Source: Oceanicola sp. D3
GTDB taxonomy: Bacteria; Pseudomonadota; Alphaproteobacteria; Rhodobacterales; Rhodobacteraceae
Length of the DNA: 64,000 nucleotides
Reading direction: 5' to 3'
NCBI RefSeq assembly: GCF_006351965.1
Contig: NZ_CP040932.1
Location: 3,782,001 to 3,846,000 of the forward strand
Within the stretch, counting starts at the first letter, position 1. Each line of letters begins with the position of its first letter. The position numbers and the translations under genes were made by a program. The notes under the pieces are model-generated. The model was given only the letters and a program-made list of their open reading frames with translations. It was not told the origin of the DNA and ran no database searches. Of the stretch, positions 18,313-27,267 are shown piece by piece.

Positions 18313-18911
18313 GCCATCACCGCATCATAGGCCGCCACGATACCGGCGGCCTTCTCGGCCACCGCTTCGGCGCTGTCGCCGGGCTTATAGAGCGCCGAGC
18401 CGATGCCAAAGCCGGAAATGCCCGCTGCCGCCCATTCGGCGAAGTTATCCGGCCCTGCTCCGCCAACCGCCAGCACCTCTGTGCCCTCTGGCAGCACGGC
18501 GAGCATGGCCTTCAGCCCAGCGGGGCCGACCAGAGAACCGGGGAAGAGCTTGAGTCCCGTTGCGCCGTGGCGCAGGGCGGTGAAGGCCTCGGTGGGGGTC
18601 ATGCAACCGGGGTAACTTTCCATCCCCGCCGCCACGGTGGTGTCGATCACGCGGGGGTTGGTATCGGGAGAGACCACGAGGCGCGCGCCGGTGGCGGAGA
18701 CGTCCACCACCTGCTTGGGCGTCAGCACCGTGCCCGCGCCGATCACCGCCTTGGGGAAGGCCTTGGCCATAGCGGCGATGCTCTTGAGCGGCTGGGGCGA
18801 GTTGAGCGGCACCTCGATCTTGGTGATCCCGGCGGCGATCAGCGCCTCGGTCACGGGCAGCGCCTCGGAGGGTTTGAGGCCGCGCAGGATGGCGATGAGG
18901 TTTCGGGTCAT
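18309..18911 (-). CDS. dgoA: 2-dehydro-3-deoxy-6-phosphogalactonate aldolase
   Basis: A 200-residue class I aldolase of the KDPG/KDPGal family. The catalytic glutamate is seen in KIEVPLNSP and the Schiff-base lysine in GLKLFPGS. The NSPQP form of the first motif and the adjacent DgoK favour KDPGal over KDPG. It splits 2-dehydro-3-deoxy-6-phosphogalactonate into pyruvate and glyceraldehyde 3-phosphate. It overlaps both neighbours by 4 bp (dgoK before it, the lactonase after it), so expression is coupled. Confidence 0.93.
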   Translation of the reverse strand: MTRNLIAILRGLKPSEALPVTEALIAAGITKIEVPLNSPQPLKSIAAMAKAFPKAVIGAGTVLTPKQVVDVSATGARLVVSPDTNPRVIDTTVAAGMESYPGCMTPTEAFTALRHGATGLKLFPGSLVGPAGLKAMLAVLPEGTEVLAVGGAGPDNFAEWAAAGISGFGIGSALYKPGDSAEAVAEKAAGIVAAYDAVMA

Positions 18912-19810
18912 TGGGCGGTTCCGGTCAGGGCGATGCGGGCGGCGGTGAGGCCCGCGAGGGCGAGGTGCTCGCCATCATGGCTTTCAGGGGCGACGCCTTG
19001 GGCAGAGAGCGCCTTGGCGTAGGGCTGGGTCAGCAGCGGGCCACCGATGAGCACCACGCGCTGGCCGAGCCAATAGGGGCGCGAGGCGGCCAGCTCCAGG
19101 CCGATGAGCGTGCCCGAGAGCCGCGCGCGCGCCGTGCCGGGAGCGAGGCCGGTGAGCAGGGAGGCGGCGCGGAGCGAGAAGAGCGAAGAGGCCATCCGCT
19201 CGGGGCGTGACATGGCATCTGCCGCGGCTTCGGCAAAGGCGGCGTCATCCCAGCCCTCGTCGTGGAGCGAGTGGCGCAGCACCGATTGGGAGGAGAGCAA
19301 CGAGAAGATCTCGCCGGTCATGAAGGTGCGGAAGCTGACGATCTCGCCCGCCGAGATATGCACCCATTTGGAGTGGGTGCCGGGCAGGCAGAGGATGCCA
19401 TCGAAATCGGGGTGGCCTGCAAGAAAGCCCGCGACCTGGGTTTCCTCGCCGCGCATCACATCGGCGGGCTCGGCTTGGCTGACGCCGGGCAGGATGCGCA
19501 CGCTGAGGCGCGGGTCGGTGGTGGGGGCCGTCACCGGCGCGAGGCCCGAGGGCTTGCAGGGCACGGCCCCATATGGGGCTTCAACCCAGCCTTGGCGCGC
19601 GCCTGCCATGCCGCAGATCAGCACTTCGGTCGGGCCATCGCCGAGGTACTTTTCGGCGAGGGCGAGCAAGGCAGGCTCATACCCATCCGCTGTGAGCCCG
19701 CCCATGCCCGCGTCAGAGGTTTCGCGGCCGCTCACCTCCCCCTCCGGGCCGATGGCCCAGAGACGGAGGTTGGAGGTGCCCCAATCGGCCGCGATCCAGC
19801 TTGTTTTCAT
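18908..19810 (-). CDS. dgoK: 2-dehydro-3-deoxygalactonokinase
   Basis: A 300-residue sugar-acid kinase. The N-terminal phosphate motif [12 protein letters not shown] and [10 protein letters not shown] are typical of DgoK. It phosphorylates 2-keto-3-deoxygalactonate using ATP, feeding the aldolase encoded next. Its presence shows that the operon serves galactose as well as arabinose. The start lies 7 bp after the semialdehyde dehydrogenase stop. Confidence 0.93.
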   Translation of the reverse strand: MKTSWIAADWGTSNLRLWAIGPEGEVSGRETSDAGMGGLTADGYEPALLALAEKYLGDGPTEVLICGMAGARQGWVEAPYGAVPCKPSGLAPVTAPTTDPRLSVRILPGVSQAEPADVMRGEETQVAGFLAGHPDFDGILCLPGTHSKWVHISAGEIVSFRTFMTGEIFSLLSSQSVLRHSLHDEGWDDAAFAEAAADAMSRPERMASSLFSLRAASLLTGLAPGTARARLSGTLIGLELAASRPYWLGQRVVLIGGPLLTQPYAKALSAQGVAPESHDGEHLALAGLTAARIALTGTAQ

Positions 19811-19817
19811 GTGCCTG

Positions 19818-21338
19818 TCAGGCTCCGGCGAGATCTTCGGGGAGGATCGCGTCGGGCATGTTCTGGTAGCACACCGGGCGCAGGAAGCGGCGGATCGAGA
19901 GGGTGCCCACAGAGGTTGCGCCGAAGTTCGTCGACGCCGGGTAGGGGCCGCCGTGAACCATGGTGTCAGCCACTTCCACGCCGGTCGGAAAGCCGTTGAC
20001 CAGCAGGCGGCCAGCCTTGCGCTCGAGGATCGGCATCAGCGCCTTGGCGCGCTCGGTGTCGCCCTCATCCATGTGGATGGTGGCGGTGAGCTGACCTTCG
20101 AAGCCCTTTGCCAGTGTCTCCATCTCGTCCTTGCCGGAGACGCGCACCACCAGCCCGAGCGGGCCGAAGACCTCTTCGCCAAGGGCGTGGTCTTGCAGGT
20201 AGGCCTCTGCGTCGGTCTCGTAGAGGTTGGGAGAGGCGTTGCGGCCCTCGTCCTCGTTGGTCAGCAGGGGCTGCACGGCGTTGCGGCCATCAAAGCGGGA
20301 TTTGCCGTCCTTGTAGGCTTGGGCGATGCCGTCGGTGAGCATGACCTGCGGTGCGGCCTTTTCGAGCGCCTCCTTGGCGGCAGAAACAAAGGCGTCGCCA
20401 TCGGCGCCCTTTTCAACCACGGCGATGCCGGGGTTGGTGCAGAACTGGCCTGCGCCCATGGTGAGCGATCCGGCCCAGCCCTCGCCCATCGCCGCGCCAC
20501 GCGCCTTGGCGGCCTCGGGAAGCACGAACATCGGGTTGACCGAGCCAAGCTCACCGAAGAAGGGGATCGGCTCGGGGCGGGCGGCGCAGAGGTTGAAGAG
20601 CGCGCGGCCACCGCCAAGCGAGCCGGTGAAGCCCACGGCCTTGATCAGCGGGTGCTCGACGAGGGTGGTGCCCACGTCACGCTTGCCGCCCTGGATCAGG
20701 GAGAAGACGCCGGGGTGGATGCCGCATTTCTTGATCGCCGCATCAATGGCTTGCGCCACGATCTCGCCGGTACCGGGGTGGGCGGAGTGGCCCTTGACCA
20801 CGACCGGGCAGCCAGCAGCCAGCGCGGCGGCGGTGTCGCCCCCGGCGGTGGAGAAGGCGAGCGGGAAGTTGGAGGCGCCGAACACCGCAACCGGGCCGAT
20901 CGGGCGCTGGACCATCTTCAGGTCGGGCCGGGGCAGCGGCGCACGGTCGGGCAGCGCCTCGTCATGGCGCACGTCGAGATAGCCGCCGTCGCGGATGTGC
21001 GACGCGAAGAGGCGGAGCTGGCCGGTGGTGCGGCCGCGCTCGCCCTGCAGGCGGGCCTCGGGCAGGCCGGTCTCGGAGGTGCCGATCTCGGTGATCTCGT
21101 CACCGCGCGCCTCGATCTCGTCGGCGATGGTATCGAGAAACTTGGCGCGGGTTTCGCGGGAGGAATAGCCGTAGGTCCAGAAGGCTTCTTCAGCGGCTTC
21201 GCAGGCCTTGTTCACCAGATCGGGCGTGCCGACCGGATAGTCGAAAGCCTCGCCGTGGGCGGGCTCGGATTTGAAGGTCGAGGGGCCATCCAGCCATTCG
21301 CCGGCGACAAGGTGTTTGGACTTGGGGGTAAAGCTCAT
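19818..21338 (-). CDS. 2-oxoglutarate semialdehyde dehydrogenase (NADP-type ALDH)
   Basis: A 506-residue aldehyde dehydrogenase. The catalytic cysteine is in GAGQFCTNPGI, the general base in FFGELGSVNP, and the cofactor-binding region includes FGASNFPLAFS and VGFTGSLGGGR. Start ATG 21338 follows GAGGAG and gives MSFTPKSKHL; the frame opens seven codons earlier without support. This subtype oxidises 2-oxoglutarate semialdehyde to 2-oxoglutarate. It follows the keto-deoxy-arabinonate dehydratase gene, fitting the last step of the non-phosphorylating pentose route. It is the only enzyme of this kind in the window, so it may also serve the KdgD product from the hexarate region. Confidence 0.9.
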   Translation of the reverse strand: MSFTPKSKHLVAGEWLDGPSTFKSEPAHGEAFDYPVGTPDLVNKACEAAEEAFWTYGYSSRETRAKFLDTIADEIEARGDEITEIGTSETGLPEARLQGERGRTTGQLRLFASHIRDGGYLDVRHDEALPDRAPLPRPDLKMVQRPIGPVAVFGASNFPLAFSTAGGDTAAALAAGCPVVVKGHSAHPGTGEIVAQAIDAAIKKCGIHPGVFSLIQGGKRDVGTTLVEHPLIKAVGFTGSLGGGRALFNLCAARPEPIPFFGELGSVNPMFVLPEAAKARGAAMGEGWAGSLTMGAGQFCTNPGIAVVEKGADGDAFVSAAKEALEKAAPQVMLTDGIAQAYKDGKSRFDGRNAVQPLLTNEDEGRNASPNLYETDAEAYLQDHALGEEVFGPLGLVVRVSGKDEMETLAKGFEGQLTATIHMDEGDTERAKALMPILERKAGRLLVNGFPTGVEVADTMVHGGPYPASTNFGATSVGTLSIRRFLRPVCYQNMPDAILPEDLAGA

Positions 21339-21346
21339 TTCTCTCC

Positions 21347-22264
21347 TCACTTGCCCCATTTCAGGGCGATCAAATCAAGTTCTTTGGACAGTTGCAGCAG
21401 GCGCGACTTCGTGCGCTGCGACATGGGTTTCAGCGGATGGCGGACGTGGTCGGAGCCGATCACGCCGCCCTCCATCATCACCGTCTTGGCGGCGCGGAGG
21501 CCGCATTGACGGTTTTCGTGGTTGATGAGGGGGAGGCAGCGCTTCCAGCCGGTGAGCGCGGCGTCATGGTCGCCGTCGAGGTAGTTGACGACGATGGGGC
21601 CGATCAGCTCGGGCTGGAGCGCCGAGGTCATGGTGCCGGTGCAGCCTGCGTCGAGGTCAGCCAGAAGGGTCACGGCCTCTTCGCCATCGAACGGCCCAAC
21701 GATGGCATCACCGCCCTGCTCGATCAGCGCGGCGAGCTTGTCGGCGGCGAAGGGGGTTTCGATCTTGAAGTAGGACACATGCTCGATCTCCTTGGCCATG
21801 CGCACCAGCGTGGGCACGGGGAGGGAGACGCCGGACAGCGGGGCGTCCTGCACCATGATCGGGATGTTGATTGCGTCGCTAACAGCCTGGAAATGTTCCA
21901 TGATCCCGGCCTCGGCGGGCACGAGGCCGACGCCGTGATAGGGGGGCATCATCATCAGCATGGAGGCGCCGAGGCTCTCGGCATATTTGGCGCGGTCCAC
22001 CACGATTTGGGTGGAGAAATGCGAGACGGTGACGATCACCGGAACGCGGCCAGCGACATGCTCGATGGAGACGCGGGTGAGCAGGGCGCGCTCTTCGTCG
22101 GAGAGCACGAATTGCTCGGAATAGTTGGCGAGGATGCAGATGGCATCGACGCCCTGATCGATCATGCAATCGAGGACGCGGCGCATGCCCTCTTCATCCA
22201 CCGCGCCTTCGGCGGTGAAGGGCGTGGGGGCGACGGGGAGGATTCCGGTAAGTGGGTTTTGCAT
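21347..22264 (-). CDS. 2-keto-3-deoxy-L-arabinonate dehydratase-like (DHDPS/NAL superfamily)
   Basis: A 305-residue TIM-barrel protein. The family start GILPVAPTPFTAEG is clear, with ANYSEQFVLS at the usual G-x-x-G-E position and the Schiff-base lysine in SYFKIETPF. The DHDPS tyrosine position reads IMVQDAPLSG, so the tyrosine is replaced; this marks a subgroup distinct from KdgD at 8341-9246. In this operon the expected reaction is conversion of 2-keto-3-deoxy-L-arabinonate to 2-oxoglutarate semialdehyde, which the next gene oxidises. Substrate is inferred from context. Confidence 0.82.
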   Translation of the reverse strand: MQNPLTGILPVAPTPFTAEGAVDEEGMRRVLDCMIDQGVDAICILANYSEQFVLSDEERALLTRVSIEHVAGRVPVIVTVSHFSTQIVVDRAKYAESLGASMLMMMPPYHGVGLVPAEAGIMEHFQAVSDAINIPIMVQDAPLSGVSLPVPTLVRMAKEIEHVSYFKIETPFAADKLAALIEQGGDAIVGPFDGEEAVTLLADLDAGCTGTMTSALQPELIGPIVVNYLDGDHDAALTGWKRCLPLINHENRQCGLRAAKTVMMEGGVIGSDHVRHPLKPMSQRTKSRLLQLSKELDLIALKWGK

Positions 22265-22278
22265 GTGTCGTCCTTACG

Positions 22279-23289
22279 TCAGATGCGGGTGACATGGAAC
22301 CGGGAGACCTGTCGGTAGGTCTCGCCCGGCGAAAGGGTGATTTGCGGATAGTCCGGGTGGTTGGGCGCGTCGGGCCAGTGTTGCGGCTCGATCGCCACGC
22401 CTGCATGGGGGCCATAAGGCGCGCCCGCGTGGCCGGGGGCCTGCGAGTTCAGGCCGGAGCCATCGTAGACTTGCAGGCCGGGTTCGGTGGTGTCGATCTC
22501 CAGTTGCAGCTCGCCCGCGCGCAGGGTGCACGCGGGGTGCATCTGGGTGCCGGGAAGGCGCAGGCAGAAGTTGTGATCGAGCTTGGGATCATCCTCGGGC
22601 GTGGTGATGGCTCGGGGCTGGCGAAAATCGAAGCGGGTGCCGGCCACGGGGATGGGGCCGTTCTGCGGGATCTTGTGGGCATCGACGGCAAGGTAACTGT
22701 CGGCATCGACGTGCAGGGTGTGGCCGTCGAGGGAAGGGGTGCCGTCGAGGTTCCAGTAGCTGTGATGCGCGATGTTGCAGAGGGTGGGCGCGTCGGTGGT
22801 GCCGGTGATCTCCAGCGTCAGGGCACCTTCGTCGTCGAGCGCATAGGTGGCGTTGAGCGTGAGGTTGCCGGGGTAGCCCGCCTGCCCGTCTGCCAGCGTG
22901 ATGGTGAAGGTGGCGGAGGTTTCGGTGCTGCTGGCGAGGGACCAGTTGACGTAGCCGCAGCCATCGGAGCCGCCGTGGATGGCGGTGCGGCCTGCTTCGT
23001 TGGTTTCCAACTGGATGATCTGGCCGTTGAGCGGGGCCTTGCCACCGGCGATGCGGTTGGCGGCGCGGCCAACCACTGCGCCGTAGTTCTTCATCCCCGT
23101 GCGGTAGGGCTCGAAGGTGGGCGAGCCGAGGACGAGGCTGTGCTCGCCCCCCTCAAGGCGGAAGTCCTGAAGGGTTGCGCCCCATGTCATCACGCGGGCA
23201 GTGGCGGGGCCATTGGTGAGGGTGACGATCTCGACGGTATCGCCCTCGGGGGTGGTGGCGAAGATTTCGCGATTCTGATCGGGGGTCAT
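22279..23289 (-). CDS. galM: Aldose 1-epimerase (mutarotase)
   Basis: A 336-residue GalM-type beta-sandwich enzyme. The catalytic histidines are visible in TAIHGGSDG and AHHSYWNLDG, and the catalytic glutamate in VAIEPQHWPD. It interconverts alpha and beta anomers of galactose or arabinose, supplying the anomer oxidised by the dehydrogenase whose gene overlaps it by 4 bp. No signal peptide is seen, so it acts in the cytoplasm. Confidence 0.92.
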   Translation of the reverse strand: MTPDQNREIFATTPEGDTVEIVTLTNGPATARVMTWGATLQDFRLEGGEHSLVLGSPTFEPYRTGMKNYGAVVGRAANRIAGGKAPLNGQIIQLETNEAGRTAIHGGSDGCGYVNWSLASSTETSATFTITLADGQAGYPGNLTLNATYALDDEGALTLEITGTTDAPTLCNIAHHSYWNLDGTPSLDGHTLHVDADSYLAVDAHKIPQNGPIPVAGTRFDFRQPRAITTPEDDPKLDHNFCLRLPGTQMHPACTLRAGELQLEIDTTEPGLQVYDGSGLNSQAPGHAGAPYGPHAGVAIEPQHWPDAPNHPDYPQITLSPGETYRQVSRFHVTRI

Positions 23290-24209
23290 TCGATGAAGGG
23301 CTCCGTCAGAGTGCGGTGGCCAAGGGTGAAGGCATCGGCGACGTGGCGCATGGGACGCAGGTCCATGTCGATCTCGCCTGCGGCAACGAGGCGGGCGAGG
23401 TTGGCGTAGAGGCGCGGGTATTCGCCCTTGAGCGCATCCGCGTCCTCGCCCTGCTCCTGCCCGTCGATCTGCATGCGTGCGCCGCCGTCGAGCAGCTTGA
23501 GGGTGCCTTGGCTCGTTTCAGCCTCGATTTCCCATGTCTGGTCGCCGGTTTGGCGCCAGTCGAAGGTCATGTTTACCTGCGCCGTGGGGTGGGCGAAGGC
23601 GAGGGTTGCGCCGATGGGGGCTTGGCAGTTGGACGGCACCTCTAGCGTGGCGGCGGTGAGGTGGATTGGCTCAGGCAGGATCTCGGTGACGATGGAGAGG
23701 GCGTTGATGCCCGGGTCGAACACGCCGAGGCCGCCGGGCTGCCAGATCCACTCTTGCCCCGGGTGCCAGCGGCGCACGTCTTCCTTCCACGTGACGGTGA
23801 AGTTTTTGAGCGTCTTGTCGGCCAGCCATGCCTTTGCTGCGGGCACCATTGCGGCCTCGCGGCTGTGCCATGAGGCGTAGAGAGTGACGCGGTTCTCACG
23901 GGCCAGCGCCTCCAGCGTGTGGCATTCCGAGAGGGTCGCACCGGGGGGCTTCTCAAGCATGACGTGGCGGCCCGCGCGGAGGGCCTCTGCGGCGAGCGCA
24001 AAGCGCGGGACGGGCGGCACGCAGAGCGAGACCACGCGGATTTCGGGGTGCGCCTCCAGCATCTCGGAGAGCTGGGTGTAGGCGGCGACGCCCTCCACGC
24101 TGCCATTCCGCGAGACGGTGGCGGCCAGTTCCCAATCGGGAGAGGCGGCGATGGAGGGGACGTGTTGATCCACCGCGATCTTGCCGATGCCGACGAGGGC
24201 GATTTCCAT
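23286..24209 (-). CDS. Gfo/Idh/MocA-family aldose 1-dehydrogenase (L-arabinose/D-galactose type)
   Basis: A 307-residue NAD(P)-dependent oxidoreductase. The nucleotide-binding start MEIALVGIGKIAVDQH, the EKPPGAT motif and DPGINALS are visible, as in L-arabinose 1-dehydrogenase and D-galactose 1-dehydrogenase of Gfo/Idh type. The frame is open 33 codons further upstream, but that part would be read through a palindromic repeat; ATG 24209, with GGAG about 7 bp upstream, is the family start. It makes the aldonolactone, the first step of the oxidative route, and overlaps the mutarotase gene by 4 bp. Confidence 0.87.
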   Translation of the reverse strand: MEIALVGIGKIAVDQHVPSIAASPDWELAATVSRNGSVEGVAAYTQLSEMLEAHPEIRVVSLCVPPVPRFALAAEALRAGRHVMLEKPPGATLSECHTLEALARENRVTLYASWHSREAAMVPAAKAWLADKTLKNFTVTWKEDVRRWHPGQEWIWQPGGLGVFDPGINALSIVTEILPEPIHLTAATLEVPSNCQAPIGATLAFAHPTAQVNMTFDWRQTGDQTWEIEAETSQGTLKLLDGGARMQIDGQEQGEDADALKGEYPRLYANLARLVAAGEIDMDLRPMRHVADAFTLGHRTLTEPFIE

Positions 24210-24232
24210 GATGGTCTCCGGTTGGTTCGAAT

Positions 24233-24277
24233 GGTGGGCAGATTGCCCCCGGAAGGTGGGCAGATTGCCCACCCTAC
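24233..24277. repeat. Dispersed palindromic repeat GGTGGGCARATTGCCCACC, copy 1 plus a half copy
   Basis: A full copy occupies 24255-24277 (arms GGTGGGCA and TGCCCACC) and a shorter related copy lies at 24233-24252. Near-identical 23-mers occur at 42228-42250 and 49819-49841. This one fills the gap between the IlvD/Edd gene and the dehydrogenase gene and would form a hairpin in the mRNA. Confidence 0.75.
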
Positions 24278-26022
24278 TAGTGCGAGTCGCGGCCCACCTC
24301 GTTGCCACGGCAGCCTTGGAGGAAGTCGAGGTCGGCGCCTGTATCTGCCCCCATGACGTGCTGCTGGTGTAGCCATGCGTAGCCGGATGCAGGTTGTTCG
24401 TGGGTGGGCTGCCATGCGGCGAGGCGCTCGGTGAGTTCGGCCTCGGGGATGTCGAGGTGGAGGCGGCGGCCCTCCACGTCGACCTCGATCATGTCACCGC
24501 TCTGCACCACCGCGAGCGGGCCACCGGCTGCCGCCTCGGGGGAGGTGTGCAGGATCACCGTGCCATAGGCGGTGCCCGACATGCGGGCATCGGAGATGCG
24601 GACCATGTCGGTTATGCCCTTCTTCAGCACCTTGGGCGGCAGGCCCATGTTGCCGACCTCGGCCATGCCGGGATAGCCCTTGGGGCCGCAGTTCTTCATC
24701 ACCATGATGCAGGTTTCGTCTATGTCGAGCGCATCGTCGTTGATGCGGGCCTTGTAGTCGTCGATATCCTCGAAGACCACGGCGCGGCCCTTGTGTTGCA
24801 GGAGCGCAGGCGTGGCGGCGGAGGGCTTGAGCACCGCGCCGCCGGGGGCGAGGTTGCCCTTGAGCACGACGATGCCGCCCGATTGTGTCAGGGCGTTTGC
24901 GGCGGGGAGGATGACATCTTCGTTGTGGTTCACGGCGTCCTTCACCTCGTCCCAGATGCCGGTGCCGGAGACGGTGAGCGCGTCGCGGTGGAGCACGCCC
25001 GCTTCGCCAAGGCGTTTCAGCACCACGGGAAGGCCACCGGCGTAGAAGAACTCTTCCATCAGGTATTTGCCGGAGGGCATGAGGTTGACGATGGTGGGGA
25101 TGTCGCGCCCGCAGCGGTCCCAATCTTCCAGCGTCAGGTCCACGCCACAGCGGCCCGCCATGGCGAGCAGGTGGATCACCGCGTTGGTGGAGCCGCCGAT
25201 GGCGGCGTTGGTGCGGATGGCGTTTTCGAAGGCCTGCTTGGTCATCACGTCGGATGGCTTCAGATCGTCCTTCACCATCTGGACGATGCGGCGGCCGGAG
25301 AGCTGGGCCATGACGCGGCGGCGGCTGTCGACCGCCGGGATCGCCGCGTTGCCGGAGAGAGCCATGCCGAGGGCTTCGGCCATGCTCGCCATCGACGAGG
25401 CGGTGCCCATGGTGTTGCAGGTGCCGGTGGACCGCGACATGCTTTGCTCGGCCTCGAGAAACTCCTCCTGCGTCATCTTCCCGGCCTTCACATCCTCCGA
25501 GAACTTCCACAGGTGGGTGCCGGAGCCGACGCGCTCACCCTGGAAATAGCCGTTGAGCATGGGGCCGCCGGTGACGACGATGGCGGGCAGGTCGACAGAG
25601 GCCGCGCCCATCATGAGGCTCGGCGTTGTCTTGTCGCAGCCGACCATCAGCACGCAGCCGTCGATCGGCTGGCCGCGAATGGTTTCCTCCACCGAGAGGG
25701 CGGCGAGGTTGCGGAACATCATGGCGGTGGGGCGGTAGGTGTTTTCGGAGGCCGAGAACACGGGCACCTCGACGGGGAAGCCGCCAGCCTCCCAGATGCC
25801 GGCCTTCACCTTTTCGACCAGCTCTTTCACGTGCGAGCCGTTGCAAGGCGTCAGCTCTGACCATGTGTTGAGGATGCCGATGATCGGGCGACCGTCGAAC
25901 AGATCATGCGGGTAGCCTTGGTTCTTGAGCCAGCCACGGTGATAGATCGTGTCGCGGGAATTGCCGCCATACCACTCTTGCGAGCGGAGTTTGCGGGGCC
26001 AGTCTGCGGGTTGGAAAGCCAT
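24277..26022 (-). CDS. IlvD/Edd-family aldonate dehydratase (L-arabinonate/D-galactonate type)
   Basis: A 581-residue [Fe-S] dehydratase. Cluster cysteines are visible in ELTPCNGSH, VGCDKTTPS and TGTCNTMGTAS, and the active-site serine in SDARMSGTAYG. Its length and N-terminus (RSQEWYGGNSRD) resemble L-arabinonate dehydratases. In this operon it supplies the step between lactonase and keto-deoxy-acid enzymes, probably for both arabinonate and galactonate, because no other galactonate dehydratase is present here. It follows the permease gene by 3 bp. Confidence 0.88.
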   Translation of the reverse strand: MAFQPADWPRKLRSQEWYGGNSRDTIYHRGWLKNQGYPHDLFDGRPIIGILNTWSELTPCNGSHVKELVEKVKAGIWEAGGFPVEVPVFSASENTYRPTAMMFRNLAALSVEETIRGQPIDGCVLMVGCDKTTPSLMMGAASVDLPAIVVTGGPMLNGYFQGERVGSGTHLWKFSEDVKAGKMTQEEFLEAEQSMSRSTGTCNTMGTASSMASMAEALGMALSGNAAIPAVDSRRRVMAQLSGRRIVQMVKDDLKPSDVMTKQAFENAIRTNAAIGGSTNAVIHLLAMAGRCGVDLTLEDWDRCGRDIPTIVNLMPSGKYLMEEFFYAGGLPVVLKRLGEAGVLHRDALTVSGTGIWDEVKDAVNHNEDVILPAANALTQSGGIVVLKGNLAPGGAVLKPSAATPALLQHKGRAVVFEDIDDYKARINDDALDIDETCIMVMKNCGPKGYPGMAEVGNMGLPPKVLKKGITDMVRISDARMSGTAYGTVILHTSPEAAAGGPLAVVQSGDMIEVDVEGRRLHLDIPEAELTERLAAWQPTHEQPASGYAWLHQQHVMGADTGADLDFLQGCRGNEVGRDSH

Positions 26023-26025
26023 GAA

Positions 26026-27258
26026 TCAGCCCTGCTTTGATTTATTGTAGACGTCGAAGAGCACGGCGGCGAGCAGCACGAGGCCCTTGATCATCTGTTG
26101 ATAGTCGATGCCGATGCCCATGATCGACATGCCGTTGTTGAGCACACCCATGAGGAAGGCCCCGACGACCGCGCCAACGATCTTGCCAACCCCGCCCGAC
26201 ATGGATGCGCCGCCGATGAAGACAGCTGCGATCACGTCGAGCTCCAGCGCGAAGCCGGCCTTGGGGGTGGCGGTGTTGAGGCGGGCGGCGTAGACGAGGC
26301 CCGCGATGGCGGCGAGCACACCCATGTTGGCGAAGGCGAGGAAGGTGAGCCGCTCTGTCTTGATGCCCGAGAGCTTGGCGGCCTTCTCGTTGCCGCCAAG
26401 GGCATAGACGCGCCGCCCGATAGTGGTTTGCTCGGTAACGAAAGCGTAGATCACCGTCAGCACGCCCATGGTGATGAGCACGTTGGGCAGGCCCCGGAAG
26501 GTGGCGAGCTTGTAGCAGATGAAGATCAGCGCGGCAGAGACGATCAGGTTGCGGGCGACGAAGAAGCTCTTGGGCTCATCCTCGATACCATAGGCCTTGT
26601 TTCGAGCGCGTTTGCGCATGCCGAGCCATGTGATGATGCCTGCGGCGACAACGCCGGTGAGCAGGGCCAGCACGTTGACCTGCCGCGCGCCAAAGAGGCC
26701 TGCGAGGCTTTCGCCAAGGCTCGCCGGAAAAAGATCGGGGATGAAGCCGTTTGCGATGACCTGAAATTCACGCGGGAAGGGGCCGACGGACTGGCCTTCG
26801 AGCAGCCAGAGCGAGGCGCCGCGAAACACCAGCATCCCGGCCAGCGTGACGATAAAGCTGGGCACCTTCCAATAGGCGACCCAATAGCCCTGCGCCGCCC
26901 CGATCAGCCCGCCCGCGACGAGGCAGATCAGGCCGGTGGCATAGATATTCCAGCCCCAGTTGACGATCATCACCGCCGCAAGCGCTCCGATGAAGCCCAT
27001 GACGGAGCCAACCGAGAGGTCGATATTGCCCGAGACGATCACCACCAGCATGCCAAGGGCCATGATGATGATGTAGCTGTTTTGCAGCATCAGGTTGGTG
27101 ATGTTCACCGCGCGGAACAGGGTGCCGTCTGTCACGATCTGGAAGAAGACCATGATGAAGATCAGCGCGAAGAGCAGGCCATACTCGCGCAGGTGGCTCT
27201 TCAGGTAGCTTCCGATGCTCTTGGGGGCGTGGGTTTCTGTGTCTTCAGCGATTGCCAT
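26026..27258 (-). CDS. gguB: Monosaccharide ABC transporter permease (GguB/XylH-like)
   Basis: A 410-residue inner-membrane protein with about ten hydrophobic segments. The ribose/xylose permease signature is visible as NIDLSVGSVMGF (about residue 78) and VFIGGASMSGGVG near the C-terminus. A hydrophilic insert of about 30 basic residues near 215-240 (MRKRARNKAYGIEDEP) is typical of the GguB/XylH subgroup. It works with the ATPase encoded just upstream and the ChvE-like binding protein to import arabinose, galactose and related sugars. Confidence 0.92.
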   Translation of the reverse strand: MAIAEDTETHAPKSIGSYLKSHLREYGLLFALIFIMVFFQIVTDGTLFRAVNITNLMLQNSYIIIMALGMLVVIVSGNIDLSVGSVMGFIGALAAVMIVNWGWNIYATGLICLVAGGLIGAAQGYWVAYWKVPSFIVTLAGMLVFRGASLWLLEGQSVGPFPREFQVIANGFIPDLFPASLGESLAGLFGARQVNVLALLTGVVAAGIITWLGMRKRARNKAYGIEDEPKSFFVARNLIVSAALIFICYKLATFRGLPNVLITMGVLTVIYAFVTEQTTIGRRVYALGGNEKAAKLSGIKTERLTFLAFANMGVLAAIAGLVYAARLNTATPKAGFALELDVIAAVFIGGASMSGGVGKIVGAVVGAFLMGVLNNGMSIMGIGIDYQQMIKGLVLLAAVLFDVYNKSKQG

Positions 27259-27267
27259 GGGTCTTCC

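Noticed and set aside
19104-21509. Long + strand ORF (801 codons) opposite dgoK and the semialdehyde dehydrogenase
   Set aside because: It runs across two confident genes and their gap; there are no motifs in the translation.
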